DNA of 42,470 nucleotides from Lachnospiraceae bacterium (GTDB taxonomy: Bacteria; Bacillota; Clostridia; Lachnospirales; Lachnospiraceae): contig JAJQEO010000029.1 of NCBI GenBank assembly GCA_021201665.1, positions 1-42,470 on the forward strand, read 5' to 3'. Shown one piece after another: positions 15,876 through 23,450 of this stretch. Below the pieces are notes generated by a model. It searched no databases. It was not told the DNA's origin and worked only from the letters and a program-made list of their open reading frames with translations. Each line of letters opens with the position of its first letter. Position 1 is the first letter of the stretch. Both the position numbers and the translations under genes were made by a program.

Positions 15876-17267
15876 ATGGAACAGCGTTTCATCAATTTTT
15901 TCCTCGGCTATGTGCGGATACGGATCATGGGAACATCCTATGACCGGTTTTTAAACATCTGTGCTTTTAATGGGATCCGGCTGTGGAATTTACTCCCGGC
16001 GGAAAATTCTTACGAAGCTTTTGTCTCCAGAAAAGACTTTTGGCGGCTGAAGGAGATAGTCAGAAAAAGCCATACGCGCATCAGAGTTGTGGGGCGTTAT
16101 GGCTTTCCTTTTTTTGTACACAGGTATCGGGCGCGGGGTGCGTCTTTAGCAGGCGCGTTTGCGGCTGTCCTGCTTATGGCCTGGCTGTCAGCGCATGTCT
16201 GGAACATCAGCATAGAGGGAAATCTCTCACAGACGGACGATGTGATTTTTGAATATCTTCAGCAGGAAGGTGTCAGTCATGGCATGTGGAAAAACCAGGT
16301 GGACACCAGCCTGCTCGGCGATCAGCTGCGGAATTATTTTACGCAGTTTTCCTGGGTGTCCTGCGAGCTGGAGGGCACGCATCTGACGATCTATGTCAAA
16401 GAAGGAGAAGGAATAACCGATTCGAAGTCCGGAGAAGAAATTTCCGGCTCACAGTCAGAGAAAGAAATATCGGACTCACAGTCGGCAGAGGAAAATTCCG
16501 ATTCACAGACAGGGGCAGAACTATCCGGTTTACAGAAAGAAGCGGGAACTTCCGGTTCACAGGAAGAAGCGGACCCGGAAGCAGAAGAGATGCAGGCTGG
16601 CCAGGAAGAAGTCCTGACCGGGATTGCCGCCTCAAAATCAGGCACGGTCATCTCTATCTATGTGAGAAAGGGTCAGGCTGCCGTGCTGGCGGGAGATTCT
16701 GTGGAAGAGGGGGCTCTGCTCGTCTCCGGGCAGATTCCGATCTACAATGACGACGGGGAAATCATTGATGTCCGGGAGGTGGCTGCGGACGCGGATATTC
16801 TTCTGAGAACAGAAACTTCATATTTCGAAGAGCTTTTCTTCGAGACGGAACAAAAAAGCTATACCGGACACCAGAAAGAGAGATTTTCACTGCGCATCTG
16901 TGACGCGGTATTCTCTTTGTCCGGAAGGCTCCTGGCTTTTTCCCTTTGCGATGTCACGGAGAAAATTACACAGATCAAAATATCAGACAATTTCTACCTT
17001 CCGGTCTATTTGCACAAATACACAGCCAGCGAGTACGAAGTATTGCGCTATATGCGTTCGGAAGACCAAGTGAAGGAAATTTTAGAAGAAAATTTAGAAA
17101 TTTTCATAAAAGAATTACAGGAAAAAGGGGTTCAAATATTTGAAAATAATGTTAAAATAGATCTGTATGATCAGTCGGCAATTGCTGAGGGAACTCTGAT
17201 TACCGGGGAAAGTGCCGTCAGGCGTGTGGCAGAATCTGTTGACGAAGACTCTGTTTCAGAGGAGTAA
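15876..17267 (+). CDS. yqfD: Sporulation protein YqfD with repeat-expanded linker
   Basis: YqfD is a single-span membrane protein of sporulating Firmicutes, made in the mother cell and required for efficient sporulation. An N-terminal cytosolic part (about 1-85) is followed by one membrane segment (about 90-108, GAFAAVLLMAWLSAHVW). The outer part begins ISIEGNLSQTDD, a POTRA-like start, and includes GIAASKSGTVISIYVRKGQAAV and the conserved ETEQKSYTG. At 463 aa it is about 60 residues longer than B. subtilis YqfD. The extra length is six 9-residue repeats (SGSQSEKEI-type) at 16413-16574. The C-terminal VDEDSVSEE lies in a second repeat that continues past the stop. This supports an endospore-forming host. 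Confidence 0.88.
   Translation: MEQRFINFFLGYVRIRIMGTSYDRFLNICAFNGIRLWNLLPAENSYEAFVSRKDFWRLKEIVRKSHTRIRVVGRYGFPFFVHRYRARGASLAGAFAAVLLMAWLSAHVWNISIEGNLSQTDDVIFEYLQQEGVSHGMWKNQVDTSLLGDQLRNYFTQFSWVSCELEGTHLTIYVKEGEGITDSKSGEEISGSQSEKEISDSQSAEENSDSQTGAELSGLQKEAGTSGSQEEADPEAEEMQAGQEEVLTGIAASKSGTVISIYVRKGQAAVLAGDSVEEGALLVSGQIPIYNDDGEIIDVREVAADADILLRTETSYFEELFFETEQKSYTGHQKERFSLRICDAVFSLSGRLLAFSLCDVTEKITQIKISDNFYLPVYLHKYTASEYEVLRYMRSEDQVKEILEENLEIFIKELQEKGVQIFENNVKIDLYDQSAIAEGTLITGESAVRRVAESVDEDSVSEE
16413..16574. repeat. 27-bp tandem repeat x6 inside yqfD
   Basis: Six units of exactly 27 bp start at 16413, 16440, 16467, 16494, 16521 and 16548. They share a TTCCGGNTCACAG-like core and encode nine-residue units rich in S, Q, E and G. 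Confidence 0.92.
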
Positions 17268-17398
17268 TCGGTATGAAGAGGATGCCTCTGTTTCAGAGGA
17301 GGGGCCGGTATGCGGTGGACGCGCCTGCTTCAGAGGAGACCGGCTCGCGGAGGACGCCTCCGTTACGGAGGAATGACCGGTCTGCGGAGGACGCCGAC
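17244..17398. repeat. 34-37 bp tandem repeat crossing the yqfD stop codon
   Basis: Units begin at 17244, 17278, 17315, 17350 and (partial) 17387. Each starts GAGGACGCC and contains TCAGAGGAG and CCGGTNTGCG. Their lengths (34, 37, 35, 37 bp) are not kept to multiples of three. The first unit contains the last eight codons and stop of yqfD. Confidence 0.85.
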
Positions 17399-17438
17399 AA
17401 AAAAGAAGATGTACAGGAAGCTATGGGGGAACATCACC

Positions 17439-18491
17439 ATGAGCATGGCAGAGAAGGTGCTTGCCATACCGGCGGGACATGAGGCAAATGTCTTTGGCCA
17501 GTTTGACAGAAATATCAAAAAGGTGGAACGTGCGCTGCATGTGAGCGTGCTGATCCGCGATGACGGGGTACGGATCATCGGAGGCCCGGATAACATCGCG
17601 CGGGCGGGCGAGATTTTTGACAGCTTAAGCGAGCTGTCGCGCCGGGGCAGCATGATCACGGATCAGAACGTGGATTATGCGATCGCTCTGGCGATGGACG
17701 GAGGCAAATCATCGTCCCTTGTGGAGCTTGACAGTGACTGTATCTGCCACACGATCAACGGTAAGCCGATCAAGCCAAAGACTCTGGGGCAGAAAGCCTA
17801 TGTCGACGCCATCCGCAGGGATATGATTGTATTCGGGATCGGTCCGGCCGGTACAGGGAAGACTTATCTGGCGATGGCGATGGCAATCGCCGCGTTTAAA
17901 AATGAAGAGGTGAGCAGGATCATCCTTACACGCCCGGCGATTGAGGCTGGTGAAAAGCTCGGCTTTCTGCCGGGGGATTTGCAAAGCAAGGTGGATCCCT
18001 ATCTGCGTCCGCTCTATGACGCGCTTTATCAGATCATGGGGCCGGACAGCTTTTCGAAAAATATGGAGAAAGGGCTGATAGAGGTTGCGCCTCTGGCCTA
18101 TATGAGAGGCCGGACGCTCGACAATGCCTACATTATTCTTGACGAGGCTCAGAATACGTCTCCTGCCCAGATGAAAATGTTCCTGACAAGGATCGGCTTT
18201 GGTTCCAAGGTCATCGTGACCGGAGACCGCACGCAGAAGGATCTGCCGCCGGGAGAGCCTTCCGGCCTCGATGTGGCCGTCCGGGTGCTTTCCAAAGTGG
18301 AAGGGATCAGCTTCTGTACGCTGACCAGTCAGGATGTCGTGCGTCATCCGCTGGTGCAGAAGATCGTCAACGCTTACGAGGAATACGAGGAAAGTCGGCA
18401 GCGTCGGGGGAAAGAAGAGAAGGCAGGAGGAAGCAGCCGTGCAAGGCACAGGACTGACGCTGGTGCGGATACTGGTACCGGCCACAGGTAA
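17439..18491 (+). CDS. phoH: PhoH-family ATPase
   Basis: PhoH-like proteins (PhoH/YbeZ) are cytosolic P-loop ATPases, often encoded beside ybeY and linked to RNA and ribosome maintenance. From the ATG at 17439 (GGGGGA 8 nt upstream) the protein is 350 aa. Signatures are a small N-terminal KH-like segment (NVFGQFDRNIKKVERALHV), Walker A GPAGTGKT (135-142), TRPAIEAGEKLGFLPGDLQ, the DPYLRPLYDAL segment, Walker B AYIILDEAQN, and GDRTQKDLP. The frame is open 43 codons further upstream through the repeat array, but those codons look like repeat and have no ribosome site. A variable basic tail (about 325-350) ends the protein. Confidence 0.93.
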   Translation: MSMAEKVLAIPAGHEANVFGQFDRNIKKVERALHVSVLIRDDGVRIIGGPDNIARAGEIFDSLSELSRRGSMITDQNVDYAIALAMDGGKSSSLVELDSDCICHTINGKPIKPKTLGQKAYVDAIRRDMIVFGIGPAGTGKTYLAMAMAIAAFKNEEVSRIILTRPAIEAGEKLGFLPGDLQSKVDPYLRPLYDALYQIMGPDSFSKNMEKGLIEVAPLAYMRGRTLDNAYIILDEAQNTSPAQMKMFLTRIGFGSKVIVTGDRTQKDLPPGEPSGLDVAVRVLSKVEGISFCTLTSQDVVRHPLVQKIVNAYEEYEESRQRRGKEEKAGGSSRARHRTDAGADTGTGHR

Positions 18492-18517
18492 CAGACAGTG
18501 AGGAAGGTGTGTGCTAT

Positions 18518-19015
18518 ATGACCATAGATTTTCAGGATGAGTGTAAGGGAAGGCTGAACATTGATCTGTATGAGACCGCCAGGCGGGTGGTGGAAGCCAC
18601 TCTGGATTACATGGGCTGTCCTTATGAAGCCTCAGTCGGGATCCTGATCACGGACAATGAAGAAATTCACCGCCTGAATCTGGAGCATCGGCAGATCGAC
18701 CGCCCGACGGATGTCCTTTCGTTTCCGATGATTGACTTTGGCGTTCCCGGAGAATTCGACTGGTTGGAGACGGACGGGGATGATTGTTTTGATCCGGACA
18801 GCGGAGAGCTTCTGCTCGGGGATATTGTCATCTCGGCTGACAAAGTGCTGGAGCAGGCTGAGGCGTACGGACATTCTGTCACCAGGGAGTATGCGTTTCT
18901 GATCACGCATAGTATGCTTCATCTTCTCGGATACGACCATATGACGCCGGAAGACGCGGCTTTAATGGAACAGCGACAGGAGGAGATTCTTCAGAACCTG
19001 CAGATTTTAAGGTAA
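18518..19015 (+). CDS. ybeY: Endoribonuclease YbeY (rRNA maturation factor)
   Basis: YbeY is a zinc-dependent single-strand endoribonuclease needed for 16S rRNA 3'-end maturation and 70S ribosome quality control. The 165-aa product carries the zinc motif H131-x3-H135-x5-H141 (HSMLHLLGYDH) and the upstream DRPTDVLSFP segment. GGAAGGTG lies 8 nt before the ATG at 18518; a GTG at 18509 in frame is part of that ribosome site and was not used. It follows phoH directly. In many clostridia the 7TM-HD gene pgpH/yqfF lies between phoH and ybeY; it is missing here. Confidence 0.95.
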   Translation: MTIDFQDECKGRLNIDLYETARRVVEATLDYMGCPYEASVGILITDNEEIHRLNLEHRQIDRPTDVLSFPMIDFGVPGEFDWLETDGDDCFDPDSGELLLGDIVISADKVLEQAEAYGHSVTREYAFLITHSMLHLLGYDHMTPEDAALMEQRQEEILQNLQILR

Positions 19016-19085
19016 TTTCCGCAGCTGTCTTTTGACATTTGCCACGGCTATTAGAAAACTGTGCAGGATGAAAGAAAAGGATGAT

Positions 19086-19147
19086 ATTCGGTAACAGTTG
19101 TGAATAAGCATTCATAATTCGGTAACAGTTGTGAATAAACATTCATA
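19086..19147. promoter_or_regulatory. 31-bp direct duplication carrying a dyad, upstream of the DUF3048 gene
   Basis: Two 31-bp copies (19086-19116 and 19117-19147) differ at one base. Each holds an inverted repeat TTGTGAAT-AARC-ATTCATAA (19098-19117 and 19129-19148; 7 of 8 arm positions pair). The centres are 31 bp apart, about three helical turns, so two bound dimers would sit on the same DNA face. TATAAC at about 19150 could be a -10 box. It fits a tandem operator, though simple duplication is not excluded. Confidence 0.55.
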
Positions 19148-19176
19148 ATTATAACCCATACAAAAGGAGGTCACTT

Positions 19177-20373
19177 ATGAACAAAAAGAAATTATTTGCG
19201 GGATTATCTCTTGCGGCTATGCTTCTCGGAAGTATGGTGATGGGCGTGCAGGCAGCAGAGACAGAAGCGCAGACGACGGAGGCGGAAACGCAGGAGACAG
19301 AGGCGAGCGAGGGGGACGTCTGGGTGAGAAGCTACCTGACGGGCAAGCTTGTTCCGGAATCCATCGGACGCACGATTCCGATCGCTGTCATGATTAATAA
19401 TATTTCGGACGCACTTCCGCAGTCCGGTATCAGCAACGCGGCTATTGTCTATGAGGCTCCGGTTGAAGGCGCGATTACCCGTCTGATGGCTATTATGGAG
19501 GATTACCAGGATGTCGAGCGGATCGGCTCGGTGAGAAGCTGCCGGGAATATTATGTTTATTTCGCGCGCGAATTCGAAGCGATCTATATGCATTATGGTC
19601 ACGCGGTCTATGCGACAGGGGTTTTAAACCTCGCAGATACGGTGCGTTTAAGCGGCATGGCTGACTATGACCTGGTTTATGACGGAGAGGGTGATGTTAC
19701 CTACTATCGTTCGGATGATTTTTCATCCCCGCACAATGTCTTCACCAATTACAGCCTGATCCAGGCGGGTATTGAGTATAAAGGCATTTCTACGGATTAT
19801 TCCGAGGAATACATTGAAAACGACGGTCATTATCAGTTCGCGGATGATGATGTAATCATTACCCTGGATGATGGGGTGGACGCCCTTACGGTCAAGCCTG
19901 GCTATTCCTACAACTATCCTTCGTTTGAATATGACGCGGAAACGGGCAAATACACCAGATATCAGCTCGGAAGCGAGCAGATTGATTATCTGACAGGAAA
20001 GGCGCTGACCTATGACAACATTCTGATCCAGTATTGCTCCTGGACAAAATGGGATGACAATGGATATCTGGATATCAATGTCTACGCCGGCGGAGAAGGA
20101 GTGTATATCACTCATGGGAAAGCGATTCCGGTTACCTGGTCAAAGGATGGTGCCGACCTTAATAATGCCTACGCAGACGCCAACTTTGGTGTGACCCATT
20201 ATTATAATCTGGATGGCGAAGAGATCACGATTAATCAGGGAAAAACCTGGGTGTGCATCGTGCTGAATTCCAGCAAGGATTCTGTTACAATCGGAGATCT
20301 GACCGGTGCAGAACTGGCAGAAATGGCAGAGGCGGAACTGGCAGAAGCGGCAGAGACGACAGAGACAGAATGA
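19177..20373 (+). CDS. Secreted DUF3048 (YerB-like) protein
   Basis: The 398-aa protein starts with a classical signal peptide (KKK, hydrophobic stretch, cleavage after VQA at about residue 26). There is no lipobox cysteine, so it is predicted to be released or wall-associated rather than lipid-anchored. A Thr/Glu-rich segment (27-47) leads to two DUF3048 regions: RTIPIAVMINNISDALPQSGISNAAIVYEAPVEGAITRLMA and, later, VYITHGKAIPVTWSKDG plus LNQGKTWVCIV-like motifs. The function of DUF3048 is not established. The C-terminus is a 24-bp duplication (ELAEMAEA/ELAEAAET). AAGGAGG lies 9 nt before the ATG. It probably has its own promoter near the duplicated dyad. Confidence 0.85.
   Translation: MNKKKLFAGLSLAAMLLGSMVMGVQAAETEAQTTEAETQETEASEGDVWVRSYLTGKLVPESIGRTIPIAVMINNISDALPQSGISNAAIVYEAPVEGAITRLMAIMEDYQDVERIGSVRSCREYYVYFAREFEAIYMHYGHAVYATGVLNLADTVRLSGMADYDLVYDGEGDVTYYRSDDFSSPHNVFTNYSLIQAGIEYKGISTDYSEEYIENDGHYQFADDDVIITLDDGVDALTVKPGYSYNYPSFEYDAETGKYTRYQLGSEQIDYLTGKALTYDNILIQYCSWTKWDDNGYLDINVYAGGEGVYITHGKAIPVTWSKDGADLNNAYADANFGVTHYYNLDGEEITINQGKTWVCIVLNSSKDSVTIGDLTGAELAEMAEAELAEAAETTETE
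20308..20355. repeat. 24-bp duplication at the 3' end of the DUF3048 gene
   Basis: GCAGAACTGGCAGAAATGGC (20308) recurs at 20332 with few changes. It adds eight residues, AELAExAE, in frame to the C-terminal tail. Confidence 0.75.
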
Positions 20374-20418
20374 ACGAGCTTCTCTGAGTACCGTTTCATG
20401 TGGATATAGAGGTTTGTT

Positions 20419-22077
20419 GTGAAAGAGAAAAACAAAAGCGGAAATAATTTTCTTGTGCAGGGCTCCATACTTGCGGCGGCGGCGATTATCGCCAAAGTGA
20501 TCGGGATGCTCTACCGGGTCCCGCTCCAGAATATTCTTGGCAACGAGGGAAACGGATATTATTCCACGGCAAATGAAATTTACGCGATTCTGCTGATGGT
20601 GTCCTGTTTTAATATGCCTCTGGCAGTTTCCAGGCTGGTATCGGACAGAATCCACAAAGGAGAGTACCGCAATGCGCACCGCGTGTTTTTATGCGCGGTG
20701 CGGTTTTCCATGCTCTTGGGCGGTGCGATTGCCCTTGTCACTTATGTATGCGCGGGCTTTATCACGAAATATATGATGTCCATGGAGCTGGCGGTCTACG
20801 GGCTGCGGGTGCTGGCTCCGGCGATCTTTATCTCGGCGATATTAGGCACGTTCCGGGGGTATTTTCAAGGCTTCTCCAACATGGTTCCGACCGCCTTTTC
20901 CCAGGTGATCGAGCAGATTGTCAACGCCGTCGTCAGTCTGGTGTGCGCCAATATCATGTTCAGCTATGGGACGAGGCTCGCCGCCGAACAGGGCAATGAT
21001 TCTCTGGCTCCCGCCTGGGGAGCTGCCGGAGCTACGTTCGGCACGGTGGCCAGCATAACGGTGGCTCTGCTGGTGATGATGGTGATCTATCTCTCTCAGG
21101 TAAAGACCATCAAACAGAGAATGAGGCAGGACCACACCGGAAGTAAGGACTCCTCCGCACTCATCTATGGCGAGCTGATCCGCACGATCCTGCCGGTCAT
21201 TTTGAGTACTGTCGTTTATAATATTACCAATATTCTGGATCTGGGCGTCTTTTCCAATGTTCTGCAGGGACAGGGATATACCGACGCACAGACAACGACC
21301 ATCTGGGGCATTTATTCCGGCCAGTTCCGTGTCCTGATGAATGTTCCGCTGGCACTGGCGTCCAGTCTGTCGCCGTCTGTCGTTCCAAGCCTTACGGCGG
21401 CCATGGCCAGAAATGATAAGGCAGAAGCCCGCCGGAAGGTGGGGACATCCATCCGGTTCACCATGTTTCTGACGATTCCCTGCGCAGCCGGCATGGCCGC
21501 GCTCGCGGAGCCGATTATCACCATGCTTTTTACAAATGAGACAGGGACTCCGCTTTCTGTCGGGATTATGCAGACAGGCGCACTGATGATTATTTTTTAC
21601 GCGCTCTCTACATTATCCACAGGCATCCTGCAGGGACTCGGCAGGATGCGGCAGCCGCTCATTCACTGCTGTATCTCGCTGGTGATCCATCTGATTGCTC
21701 TGTATATTCTGCTGACGACCTTCAGGCTGAATATTTACTCGGTCGTCTGGGCAAATATTGTTTTTGCCATCATTATCAGTATCCTCAATGCGGTTTCGAT
21801 CGCACGTTTCCTTTCGTATCGGCAGGAAATCTACCGCACCTTTGTTGTACCGGCCATCGTCTCGATCATTATGGCTGCTGCGGCGTATCTGGTCTATACA
21901 CTGGTACACCAGTTTCTCGGCAATACCGTATCAACGTTTATCGCGGTGATCGCCGGAGTTGTTGTCTATGGCATCGGGATCGTATCCTTCCACGGGATTA
22001 CGCAGGAGGAGCTTGCGTCAATGCCGAAAGGGAACTCGATTATACGGCTGCTGCGGAAGATGGGGCTGATGCGTTAA
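20419..22077 (+). CDS. SpoVB/MurJ-like oligosaccharide flippase (MOP superfamily)
   Basis: This 552-aa polytopic membrane protein has 14 likely membrane segments. Its N-terminus GNNFLVQGSILAAAAIIAKVIGMLYRVPLQNILG is typical of the SpoVB/YkvU/YtgP group of the MOP superfamily, which flip lipid-linked oligosaccharides such as lipid II. Other hallmarks are the GNEGNGYYSTANEIY loop, RGYFQGFSNMVPTAFSQVIEQ and LSTGILQGLGRM. Whether it serves spore cortex (SpoVB) or vegetative wall synthesis cannot be told from sequence. The start is a GTG at 20419 with AGAGG upstream, 45 nt after the DUF3048 stop. Confidence 0.88.
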   Translation: MKEKNKSGNNFLVQGSILAAAAIIAKVIGMLYRVPLQNILGNEGNGYYSTANEIYAILLMVSCFNMPLAVSRLVSDRIHKGEYRNAHRVFLCAVRFSMLLGGAIALVTYVCAGFITKYMMSMELAVYGLRVLAPAIFISAILGTFRGYFQGFSNMVPTAFSQVIEQIVNAVVSLVCANIMFSYGTRLAAEQGNDSLAPAWGAAGATFGTVASITVALLVMMVIYLSQVKTIKQRMRQDHTGSKDSSALIYGELIRTILPVILSTVVYNITNILDLGVFSNVLQGQGYTDAQTTTIWGIYSGQFRVLMNVPLALASSLSPSVVPSLTAAMARNDKAEARRKVGTSIRFTMFLTIPCAAGMAALAEPIITMLFTNETGTPLSVGIMQTGALMIIFYALSTLSTGILQGLGRMRQPLIHCCISLVIHLIALYILLTTFRLNIYSVVWANIVFAIIISILNAVSIARFLSYRQEIYRTFVVPAIVSIIMAAAAYLVYTLVHQFLGNTVSTFIAVIAGVVVYGIGIVSFHGITQEELASMPKGNSIIRLLRKMGLMR

Positions 22078-22104
22078 GACAGAGGGCATTTTTTGTGGGA
22101 ATGT

Positions 22105-22228
22105 GTATTTGATAAAAACAGACTTTTGATGAAAATGGGCTTATGTATAGAAACAGGCTTATTGAAAACCTGCTTCTGATGGAAACAGGCTTCAGCGGAA
22201 ACCTGCTTCCATCAGAAGCAGGATTTTG
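22105..22228 (+). terminator. Repeat-derived hairpin after the flippase gene
   Basis: Short units of the form AAACAGGCTTNNTG recur about every 17 bp (22112-22200). At the end, CCTGCTTCTGATGG (22169-22182) and CCATCAGAAGCAGG (22209-22222) form a perfect 14-bp stem. The loop can add a CAGG/CCTG inner stem. ATTTTG follows. It probably terminates the flippase transcript, though the T run is short. Confidence 0.55.
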
Positions 22229-22281
22229 ACAGAAATATGGATTCATCAGGAAAGGAAGCTGTCAGAAAGGAATATAGAAGA

Positions 22282-22512
22282 ATGAATCAGGAAAAGCTGC
22301 AGCGTATTAATGAGCTGGCCCGCCGGGCGAAGGCTGAAGGCCTGACAGAGGCGGAAAGAGAGGAGCAGGCCGAGCTCCGCCGGGAGTATATCGCCGCTGT
22401 GCGCCAGAACCTGCGCGGTCAGCTGGACAATATCGACGTGGTAAACCCGGATGGATCCGTGGAGAATCTGGGCGAAAAGTATGGAAGAAAAGGTGCAAAA
22501 AGGATGCACTAA
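22282..22512 (+). CDS. DUF896 (YnzC-like) small protein
   Basis: The 76-aa protein matches the DUF896 family: NQEKLQRINELARRAKAEGLTEAEREEQAELRREYIAAVRQNLRGQLDNIDVVNPDGS. Members are small helical hairpins, common in Firmicutes; B. subtilis YnzC is in the LexA-controlled yneA operon, but the function is unknown. The ATG at 22282 is preferred because family proteins begin here and AAAGGA lies upstream. A 15-codon longer frame from 22237 begins just after the repeat hairpin and has no ribosome site. Confidence 0.85.
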   Translation: MNQEKLQRINELARRAKAEGLTEAEREEQAELRREYIAAVRQNLRGQLDNIDVVNPDGSVENLGEKYGRKGAKRMH

Positions 22513-22657
22513 CCGGAATCGGAAGAAAATGACGATGCGCTAAGAAGGATGTGTCAATCTCATTAGAAAACAGCACATGCTGTGCCTGACATTGTATTTA
22601 CACAAAGACCGTGCAGTGACAGACTGGAGAGCTGTTGTAATTAAGGAGCATATAGAA

Positions 22658-22685
22658 GGAATTTTGCGTAAAATGGCAAAATTCC
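22658..22685 (+). promoter_or_regulatory. Perfect 10-bp inverted repeat before fthC
   Basis: GGAATTTTGC (22658-22667), an 8-nt loop, and GCAAAATTCC (22676-22685) form a perfect stem 34 nt before the fthC start. There is no T run, so it is not a terminator. It could be an operator or a leader hairpin. Confidence 0.45.
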
Positions 22686-22719
22686 TGTTCTGCCCTGGCG
22701 GGATTTGGGAGGAAGAACT

Positions 22720-23277
22720 TTGGAAAAATCCGAGATACGTTCGATGGTTAAAAAGCTGCGTAAGGAAATGCCCGGGAGCGTACTTTTAGAGAAAAGCCAG
22801 ATAATCTGCCGGAGGGCCATGGAACTCAGCGAATTTTCGGCTGCCGGTACAGTCCTGGCCTATATGGACTGCAAAGGCGAGGTGTCGACGAAGCCGCTGA
22901 TCGAAGAAGCCTGGCGTCTCGGGAAAAAGGTCGCCGTTCCCAAAGTGGAAGGAGATGATATGTATTATTATTACATAGACTCCTTCGCGGATGTGGCGGA
23001 CGGTTATTTTCATGTGCCGGAGCCTCTGGAGGGACAAAAGCAATGCCAGGCTGAGGCGGAGGACGCGGTTCTGATCGTACCGGGAGTCGGGTTTGATCAG
23101 AACCGCAACCGCTGCGGCTATGGGAAAGGGTTTTATGACCGCTATCTCGCGGCTCACAGGCGGCACTTTACGGTAGCTCTTGCATTTGATTTTCAGATTG
23201 TGGATGAGGTGCCGGTGCGACCGGAGGATATCCGCCCGCAGATGCTGATTACGGAGACACGCAGCTGGTCCAGATAG
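22720..23277 (+). CDS. fthC: 5-formyltetrahydrofolate cyclo-ligase
   Basis: This enzyme (YgfA/YqgN/MTHFS family) uses ATP to convert 5-formyl-THF to 5,10-methenyl-THF, returning the stored folate to the C1 pool. The 185-aa protein shows the basic start KSEIRSMVKKLRKEM, YMDCKGEVST, KKVAVPKV, and the folate/ATP signature VPGVGFDQNRNRCGYGKGFYDRYL. The start is a TTG at 22720 with GGGAGG 7 nt upstream; a start at 22705 in the same frame lies before that site. The gap before it (22513-22719) holds no recognisable gene. Confidence 0.94.
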   Translation: MEKSEIRSMVKKLRKEMPGSVLLEKSQIICRRAMELSEFSAAGTVLAYMDCKGEVSTKPLIEEAWRLGKKVAVPKVEGDDMYYYYIDSFADVADGYFHVPEPLEGQKQCQAEAEDAVLIVPGVGFDQNRNRCGYGKGFYDRYLAAHRRHFTVALAFDFQIVDEVPVRPEDIRPQMLITETRSWSR

Positions 23278-23450
23278 CATAGAGTATGTGAACTATTGGT
23301 ACAGGCCGCGCTATGCTCAGATTCATGTTTTCGCAGCCATTGCTGTTGGTACTGGTCTGACTGGCAGGGAATCATTCCGATGCAAAAGCCTGCATGCAGA
23401 GCACCTCTAGAATCACTATTATACTATTCATATAAAATGAGGAAAATGCT
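23278..23450. other. Spacer between fthC and the beta-galactosidase gene
   Basis: It holds two similar words, TATTGGTACAGG (about 23293) and TGTTGGTACTGG (about 23344), and an AT-rich stretch with TTATACTATTCATATAAAAT just before the gene. A promoter is likely there, but the -35 box is not clear. Confidence 0.35.

Noticed and set aside
17310..17438. 43-codon extension of PhoH
   Set aside because: It is encoded by the repeat array after yqfD and has no ribosome site. Family proteins begin near the ATG at 17439.
22577..22789. 70-codon frame overlapping the start of fthC
   Set aside because: No ribosome site; it reads the fthC start region in another frame and has no recognisable content.
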